Of a stretch of DNA of 64,000 bases, positions 59,092 to 64,000 are shown in pieces. The notes below the pieces were generated by a model, which was given only the letters and a program-made list of their open reading frames with translations, was not told the DNA's origin and searched no databases. How positions within the stretch are numbered: the first letter of the stretch is position 1; every line of letters starts with the position of its first letter. Origin of the DNA: Labilibaculum sp. K2S (GTDB lineage Bacteria > Bacteroidota > Bacteroidia > Bacteroidales > Marinifilaceae); contig NZ_JAUCMW010000001.1 in assembly GCF_030372765.1 (NCBI RefSeq), positions 404,832 to 468,831 on the forward strand, given 5' to 3'. Made by a program: the position numbers and the translations under genes.

Positions 59092-59556
59092 CTATATGAA
59101 TACTCTTCTTAATTGGGTAAACTCCTCAAAATCTAATTTTAATTCGTCGATAGTGGGTGTCGTATCTATTTCACTTGGACTATTATGACCAGCAATCGAA
59201 ATACAACATTTCTCATAAATGTCATTTATCTTACCTTTGTGGGTGTCAATTTTGTGACCTTCTATCCTTAATATTGACGGGAAAGCAATGCCTTTTTTAT
59301 AGCGTTTAACTATTTTTTTCAACAAATCATCTTCAACGGCTATTTCAATGGCTGCACGTAAATGACCATACCCTTCTGATGCCAATTTTTCTTCGTCTTG
59401 GTCGGGCGAAGGGTTTGTACTAATTATCGCCTTAAGTTTTTTCGTATAGTACGAATAAGAGTTTACTTCTTCTATTTTACTCCAATCTCCATTTGTTTGA
59501 GCCCATTCCCAAAGAAAGTCTACAATCTCTTTTTTATTTGCTGTTGTTGATGACAT
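59092..59556 (-). CDS. Orphan C-terminal domain of an AAA ATPase, or a truncated ATPase gene
   Basis: 154 residues, cytoplasmic. GHLRAAIEIAVEDDLLKKIV followed by KRYKKGIAFPSIL, then INDIYEKCCISIAGHNSPSE and TPTIDELKLDFEEFTQLR resemble the last 100-150 residues of large RloC/AAA_13-type ATPases linked to defence against phage. The Walker motifs that should precede this are absent, and the upstream 1.1 kb does not encode them. It starts with a normal ATG, so it may be an expressed fragment. This assignment rests on pattern memory only. Confidence 0.5.
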   Translation of the reverse strand: MSSTTANKKEIVDFLWEWAQTNGDWSKIEEVNSYSYYTKKLKAIISTNPSPDQDEEKLASEGYGHLRAAIEIAVEDDLLKKIVKRYKKGIAFPSILRIEGHKIDTHKGKINDIYEKCCISIAGHNSPSEIDTTPTIDELKLDFEEFTQLRRVFI

Positions 59557-60189
59557 TATCTTACAATTAGTTGGTTTAGTCTTGAATTTTAAGGAGATAT
59601 AATAAAATATCTTTGCAATGGTGCTTCTTCTCTTTTATTTATTAAAATGTGTGTTTCTAATACTTGTTGGCATGCCTTGTATTTCCTTCAATATAAAACC
59701 CCAATCCGCTTCTATATGTAAAAACTCCTAGCATTTCCTTAAGCGATCCCCAAGGTAAGCATAAAAATAAAAGTACAAGTGTTTTTGTTTATTAGAATCA
59801 GTCCTAATAATTGTTTGCAGGTTAAGTGGCCGCTTGCACCTGCACAAAGTGTTTGCCGTTATTCCTGATGAAGGGGCAATTGTTTTATCCTGAAAAATAG
59901 GCTTGTTAGTCAGTATTTTTGGTCTGTTTGTTTTATTTTTTCGATTTTAAGTCTTATTTGTTGGTTCAGTATCCGTTTAACGGTAAAAACAAAACAAATG
60001 CATTTTTTTTCATCATCCGCGAAAGCGCATGTTTACTTGGTTTTTCACAAAAATACGACATAATAATTGGCGTATGTATGAAAAAAACATGTATTAAAAT
60101 TAATATTGTTCAATTATTATTATCTAACTTAGAAACCGTTTTGTTAAAATAATGACTCGGCCGAGGCATTTGTTTCACTAAAAGGAAGT
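59557..60189. other. Non-coding stretch, no gene seen
   Basis: AT-rich sequence without a believable gene. A 77-codon frame at 59919-60152 has low-complexity, Phe-rich content and no ribosome-binding support. TTG at 60106-60108 and TAACTTAG at 60125-60132 could be a weak promoter reading toward the 42-bp array. Confidence 0.4.
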
Positions 60190-60640
60190 GTAGAAGAAGT
60201 TGGGGGAGGATGAAACCAGCAAGCATCATCAGCGAAGGGTATATTATTGTGCTTAAATTGAGGAATACCCATGTTTAAAGGGTTTTCGCAATGGCAATAG
60301 TGTCCTCGCTTTGGAGCGGAGGTGTTTTGAGCATAATAATAGTGTCATTTGCAGACTGCGAAGGCGTTTTTTTTATTGTAAAAGTATTATCGCTTTGGAG
60401 CGGAGGTATTATTGGCATAAAAAAGGTGGTTTTTACTGGTGCGAATGCCTTTTTTCCAATCCAAAAGCTGTTTCGCAGCAATGCGAAGGGGGTTTCGAAA
60501 TGAAAATGGAGTCATCTGCTTGGTGCGAAGATACTTCCGACATACTGATACCTGCTTCGCTTTGGAGCGAGAGCATTATCGTCCTAAAAATGGGGCAATG
60601 GAACAAATGCGAAGTGAGTATTGTGTATTGATTTACTGTC
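60190..60640. repeat. 42-bp periodic array of degenerate hairpin units
   Basis: A GCGAAG/GCGGAG/GCGAG core occurs at 60232, 60316, 60358, 60400, 60441, 60483, 60525, 60567 and 60609: steps of 84 (2 x 42), 42, 42, 41, 42, 42, 42, 42. Flanking bases conserve a hairpin such as TTCGCTTTGGAGCGA; stems differ between units but pair (TTTGCAG with CTGCGAA, TTTCGCA with TGCGAAG). Between cores lie about 20 variable, AT-rich bases. The array ends about 50 bp before the DUF6261-like gene. Minus-strand frames show a 14-residue periodicity with Q-S and K-T steps, as expected from a 42-bp unit, but a 41-bp unit breaks the frame. Confidence 0.8.
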
Positions 60641-60688
60641 TTCGCCAATTAAATTGAAGGTTTTTATCGAATTTTAAAGTATAAGAAA

Positions 60689-61426
60689 ATGAAAATTGAG
60701 GGTTTTAGTATAAGTAGATTCAGAAATGCTGAATTTGTATCGTTGGGAAGTGATGTAGTTGCAATTACCAAATCGTACGATTGGGTAGGGCTTGGTATTC
60801 CTGGTTTTTATACCCGGGTTGAAACCAGTTTGAATAATTTGGTGGTTCAGTTGAATAAACTGAATACGACAACAGAAACTGCCGGAGCGGGTCTTGCCGA
60901 CAAGCAGTTTAACAATGCATGGAGGGCTTTAAAGTACATTTGTTTGTGTTACGAGCTGCATCCGAATGAGGATAAGCGCAAGGCTGCTGCTGTTTTAATC
61001 AATTTGAGTAAAACGCATGGCTACAATTTGCATCAGGAGAGTTTGCAGGAACAAAATGCAAAAGCAAAAATGTTTTTAGCCGATTGCGAAAATGTAGAGG
61101 AAGCAAAATTGGCAATACAGCAATTGGGAATTAAAGATATTGTTGATAATGTGCAAATAGCCTTGGATGCGCTTGTTTTGATTCTTGATGAACGAAACAG
61201 TAAAAATGCGGATCAGAAACGTGAGAACGACACCAAATTATTTCGTAAGGAACTTACTGAAAGTTTAGATGGAATGTTTAAATATATGGAATCTATGTCG
61301 GGTTTGGTTTCGGGTGGCGAACTGGATACTATGATTAAAAAAATTAATGAGAGCATTCTGAAATTGGAAATGTCGCAAAATATGAGAGGCCGCCGCAAAT
61401 CGGAAGAACTTGCTGAAACAGAATAG
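60689..61426 (+). CDS. DUF6261-like helical protein adjoining the 42-bp array
   Basis: 245 residues, cytoplasmic, predicted all-helical. Begins MKIEGFSISRFRNAEFVSLG, continues with a conserved-looking middle (DKQFNNAWRALKYICLCYEL, RKAAAVLINLSKTHGYNLHQ, ESLQEQNAKAKMFLADCENV) and ends in a charged coiled coil (NRKSEE-type tail). The pattern matches what I know as DUF6261, a Bacteroidota-specific family with no known function. It has its own terminator. Its immediate upstream neighbour is the hairpin array, which suggests a shared transcript or a functional link; this is inference. Confidence 0.7.
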   Translation: MKIEGFSISRFRNAEFVSLGSDVVAITKSYDWVGLGIPGFYTRVETSLNNLVVQLNKLNTTTETAGAGLADKQFNNAWRALKYICLCYELHPNEDKRKAAAVLINLSKTHGYNLHQESLQEQNAKAKMFLADCENVEEAKLAIQQLGIKDIVDNVQIALDALVLILDERNSKNADQKRENDTKLFRKELTESLDGMFKYMESMSGLVSGGELDTMIKKINESILKLEMSQNMRGRRKSEELAETE

Positions 61427-61473
61427 ATTTTTTGGTTTTTAAATATTGCAATATGGTTTGATTAATTGCAATG

Positions 61474-61513
61474 TCCCCCCTTACAGATGCTTAGCTGTTT
61501 GGGGGATTTTTTT
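61474..61513 (+). terminator. Terminator of the DUF6261-like gene
   Basis: TCCCCCC (61474-61480) pairs with GGGGGA (61501-61506) around a 20-nt loop containing a further ACAG/CTGT pairing, then TTTTTTT. Confidence 0.8.
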
Positions 61514-61517
61514 GAGA

Positions 61518-61616
61518 CACCTCAACCCCGACCTTCTCCTCAAGGGAGTATTCCACAATCAAATTTCCTGCATTAGGAAGTTGTATTCTCCTGAAGAATA
61601 GGGATAAGGAGAGGTT
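61518..61616. repeat. MITE-like dispersed repeat, copy 2
   Basis: Same start (CACCTCAACCCCGACC), interior (CATTAGGAAG...TGTATTCTCCT) and inverted end (GAGAGGTT) as the copy at 55940-56047, with small internal deletions that remove part of the inner hairpin. It begins 5 bp after a terminator. Confidence 0.75.
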
Positions 61617-61668
61617 ATAAATGCGAGAATGGGGTTCAACCAATGAGATGGCTCATCCGATAAATTAC

Positions 61669-62361
61669 TTAGATCAGGGTAAAGTAACTTTCCAATTCCT
61701 CTAACATTTCCTCGGTATTGTTTTTATCTTTCACAATAATTCCATCTTCCAGCAATAAAATTCGGCTGCAGACTTCGGTTACATGATTTAAATCGTGACT
61801 CGAAATAACAGCTGTAATTCCATTTTCCCGCAGTTTTTTTAGTTTTGATTTCAGCCATGACTGAGAGCTGGGGTCGAGGTTGGCGAAAGGCTCATCGAGG
61901 ATCAGAATCTCGGGTTTTATCAATAAAGAAGCCAGTATTCCGATTTTGTTTTTATTTCCTGCCGATAATTCCCTCAGGTATTTCTTTGCAGTGATGTCGT
62001 CGGTGTAAAAGTTCGCATTTTCGTGCAAAAACTCTTTCACATCAGAACTGTTTTTGCCGTGCAAACCTCCAATAAATTCCAGATATTCAATGGGGGTTAG
62101 AAAAGGGATTAAAAAACCTTCATTCAGAAAAGAACCCGTATAAGTTTTCCAATGATCAGACTTCGAGACCAATTCACCTTTTGAACTTACACTTCCTGCT
62201 GAGGCTTCAATCAAATCTAAGAGTAAACTTAGCATGGTTGTTTTTCCTGCGCCATTATTGCCAACCAAGCCAATGCATTCGCCTTTGTTTATTGTAAGAT
62301 CAGCAATGGATAAAACAACGTTTGGTCCGTAAGCTTTTTTTAAGTTGCTAAATTGTATCAT
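61669..62361 (-). CDS. ABC transporter ATP-binding protein
   Basis: 230 residues. Walker A GNNGAGKTT (Lys40), Q loop region, signature LSAGNKNKIG, Walker B EILILDEPFANLDP and a switch His in VISSHDLNHV. The signature is a variant of LSGGQ with alanine and asparagine, common in bacitracin/Gld-type exporters. It lies 6 bp downstream of the DUF5687 membrane gene on the same strand; together they form an exporter of unknown cargo. Confidence 0.95.
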   Translation of the reverse strand: MIQFSNLKKAYGPNVVLSIADLTINKGECIGLVGNNGAGKTTMLSLLLDLIEASAGSVSSKGELVSKSDHWKTYTGSFLNEGFLIPFLTPIEYLEFIGGLHGKNSSDVKEFLHENANFYTDDITAKKYLRELSAGNKNKIGILASLLIKPEILILDEPFANLDPSSQSWLKSKLKKLRENGITAVISSHDLNHVTEVCSRILLLEDGIIVKDKNNTEEMLEELESYFTLI

Positions 62362-62367
62362 ATCTTT

Positions 62368-63831
62368 TTATTTTTGCCTAAAACCAACGGCCATTTTATA
62401 TTTTCTTTTAACTAATTGGGTAAGTATAATTTGTATCAGGAATTTGTTGCACGCAATTGCAATTAGCCCTGTAATTCCCAGAGCGTAAATTCCGTACTGT
62501 GGATATCCAATGCTTGAAAACAGCAACTGAAAAAGTGAGGGCAATGCAAACAGAGGTATGATGATAAGAAACTGGCTAATCCCCATGCCTTCGTAATTCA
62601 TGAACGTACCTTTTCCCATGTCGATTCGGGATGTGCTGAATGAACTTGCATAAGCCAGTAAAAAAAAGGTGATGCCAATGTTGTAAAATAGAACGGCTGT
62701 ATTGATAAGGGCTATTTTATAAGAAATGAAAGCGTAAGGCAGGGTAATAAAATAGCAGGCGATACAAATGACGGCAAAAAATAAGAATTTCGATTTGATG
62801 TAATTCTTCAGAGAGATCTTATTGACGAGGAAACTATCAAAAAAGGAACTATTCCACGCAAACATCAACTGTGCATGGTTAAAAGCTGCGGCTGCGGTCA
62901 ATAGTACTCCGGCAATAATTAATATGTAATAATCATTTAAAGACTCTTCTTTATAAAACAGAAATCCGTACAGTAAAAATACAGCTCCCAGCATCATTAA
63001 TGATCGGGGTCTTTTGTTTCTCAAGGTCATTTTTAGCTCAATACCTATTAAATCGCCAATTTCGCCATATCGATTCAGAAAAGAAAAGCTGCCGATTCTT
63101 CTTGTCTGACGGCTGATTATATCTTCGATGTACGAATTTCGTTTCAGAAGATGATAAGCAATGGAATAGGAAGCTGTTGCCATGGCTATTGGAACAACCA
63201 GTAAAACCGGATGCAGGTTCAGAAACGAAAACATTTCTGAAAACGAATCTGAAATAGAAATCAGATTTGCGATATCGCAATAAACCAATACAGCAACAAA
63301 ACCCAAAATCAGAAAGATGAGTGCAGGTTTTTTCGTGAAATATTTCTTCAGAAAGAAAGTCAAAAAATTATTTGCAGCGATGAATGCAATAACAACAAGA
63401 AACCAGGTAAAGCAATACAGCGGACTTTGCGTATGGCATATCACTTTAAGGAAAAAAGGCAAAACTAGTAGAAATCCCAATAAGTTCATAAAATTGAAAA
63501 CACTTTTCACTAAAGGATAATGCAGGAGAGTGCTCTTTTTTATTGGCAGGCTAAGGTATGCTTGTATTGATAGAATGGGAAGTGGTTGAAACAGAAATCT
63601 CACGATTAAGTCGAAGGAGAAGAAGTAGAACAGGATTCGATTGTAAGAATCAATCACATTGCTGTCTTTATAGGTTTTTTGAAGTATTTCATCGGCAAAA
63701 TAGCCTAGTGCTATAACATTTAGCAAGAGGTACAAACCTATAATTACGAGTAGAATATTCAGTGCGATGCTCTTTTGCCAAAATGTGGAACGTTGAGCTT
63801 CTTTCCATTGATGAAGGAGTAATTTAAACAT
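62368..63831 (-). CDS. DUF5687-family membrane protein, permease partner of the ABC ATPase
   Basis: 487 residues with about twelve hydrophobic segments. The N-terminal LLLHQWKEAQRSTFWQKSIA and the phrase QAYLSLPIKKSTLLHYPLVK are characteristic of DUF5687, a Bacteroidota family that always accompanies an ABC ATPase. There is no large soluble domain. Start at 63831 with a normal ATG. Cargo unknown; lipid or drug export is possible. Confidence 0.87.
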   Translation of the reverse strand: MFKLLLHQWKEAQRSTFWQKSIALNILLVIIGLYLLLNVIALGYFADEILQKTYKDSNVIDSYNRILFYFFSFDLIVRFLFQPLPILSIQAYLSLPIKKSTLLHYPLVKSVFNFMNLLGFLLVLPFFLKVICHTQSPLYCFTWFLVVIAFIAANNFLTFFLKKYFTKKPALIFLILGFVAVLVYCDIANLISISDSFSEMFSFLNLHPVLLVVPIAMATASYSIAYHLLKRNSYIEDIISRQTRRIGSFSFLNRYGEIGDLIGIELKMTLRNKRPRSLMMLGAVFLLYGFLFYKEESLNDYYILIIAGVLLTAAAAFNHAQLMFAWNSSFFDSFLVNKISLKNYIKSKFLFFAVICIACYFITLPYAFISYKIALINTAVLFYNIGITFFLLAYASSFSTSRIDMGKGTFMNYEGMGISQFLIIIPLFALPSLFQLLFSSIGYPQYGIYALGITGLIAIACNKFLIQIILTQLVKRKYKMAVGFRQK

Positions 63832-63941
63832 GTTTCTGTTAGAAAATTTAGGAGGGAGTAAATATAATAATTTTATTTTGTTAGTATAATTTTTAGGGTT
63901 TTATTTCATTTTACGTTTTCTATTTTGATTTACAGCTTTCG

Positions 63942-63964
63942 CACCCCTTCGCCTGTTGGCACTT
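63942..63964. repeat. 23-bp dispersed repeat, copy 2
   Basis: Matches 55867-55889 with one base difference. The surrounding 63832-64000 is otherwise non-coding within the window. Confidence 0.7.
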
Positions 63965-64000
63965 TGTTCACAATATTATTTCAAATTGCGTTCACGATCG

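Noticed and set aside
59919..60152. 77-codon plus-strand gene
   Set aside because: Low-complexity, Phe/Lys-rich product typical of AT-rich non-coding DNA, no ribosome-binding signal, no recognisable motif.
60190..60640. CRISPR array
   Set aside because: Units are 42 bp with degenerate cores and no identical repeat of 24 or more bases, no leader pattern and no cas genes nearby.
60275..60648. Two minus-strand genes of 68 and 71 codons and a plus-strand gene of 106 codons in the array
   Set aside because: All are frames of the 42-bp repeat itself; both strands are equally open and a 41-bp unit breaks each one.

Overview
The window is from the chromosome of a low-GC, probably marine, member of the Bacteroidota, most like the Marinifilaceae/Marinilabiliales group (Labilibaculum, Marinifilum and relatives). 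This placement is inferred from content: a SusC/SusD glycan-uptake locus, two secreted enzymes with type IX secretion C-terminal signals, Bacteroidota-type promoters (TAnnTTTG), many lipoproteins, LytS/LytTR signalling, and families largely restricted to this phylum (DUF5687, DUF6913, DUF6261-like). No rRNA, phage, plasmid origin or intact insertion sequence was seen. There is one tRNA gene, tRNA-Arg(ACG).

Layout. 1-10.1 kb: polysaccharide utilization locus with a 5'-truncated SusC, SusD, a PKD surface lipoprotein and two GH3 glucosidases, fitting a beta-glucan such as laminarin. 10.1-14 kb: sparse accessory region with a DUF1456 gene, gene debris, an unknown helical protein, tRNA-Arg and an AraC regulator. 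14-23.2 kb: YceI, an esterase, a lone H-NOX haem protein, a COG3014/LpoB lipoprotein pair, dapA, a DUF6913 gene, a DnaQ-like exonuclease and ligA. 23.5-26.5 kb: a LiaF-like/LytS/LytTR envelope-stress operon. 26.8-43.9 kb: a TonB-type receptor, two T9SS-secreted carbohydrate enzymes, a retropepsin-RimK-aspartoacylase operon, MscS, MATE, a lactonase-like propeller, ASCH, NUDIX and SDR genes. 44-49.7 kb: a complete xylose module (GntR regulator, xylB, xylA, xylE). 49.9-53 kb: a GH92 mannosidase and an EEP-family lipoprotein. 53-64 kb: MscS, an APC permease, a cluster of small envelope proteins with an S41 protease, an orphan ATPase tail, a 42-bp periodic array next to a DUF6261-like gene, and an ABC exporter.

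The least explained structures are non-coding. (1) About 60190-60640 holds roughly ten degenerate units phased at 42 bp, with hairpins whose stems vary in a compensatory way, directly upstream of a DUF6261-like gene. (2) Leader modules of about 86-99 nt run from one ATG to the next and sit directly before three unrelated genes (4064, 11961, 13139). Two of them share a short upstream reading frame beginning MKRPCQSDFDTQGD inside an imperfect hairpin. (3) There are plausible regulator/operator pairs for the xylose operon (CAGAACAGAACA in both promoters) and the LytTR operon (two ACCGATT repeats exactly 21 bp apart). Several small dispersed or tandem repeats (a 140-bp palindromic element, a 100-bp MITE-like repeat in two copies, a 41-bp minisatellite and a 7-bp repeat) mark the intergenic spaces.

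All family names come from reading motifs by eye and no database search was possible. Start codons were moved inward where a signal peptide or a ribosome-binding site supported it.
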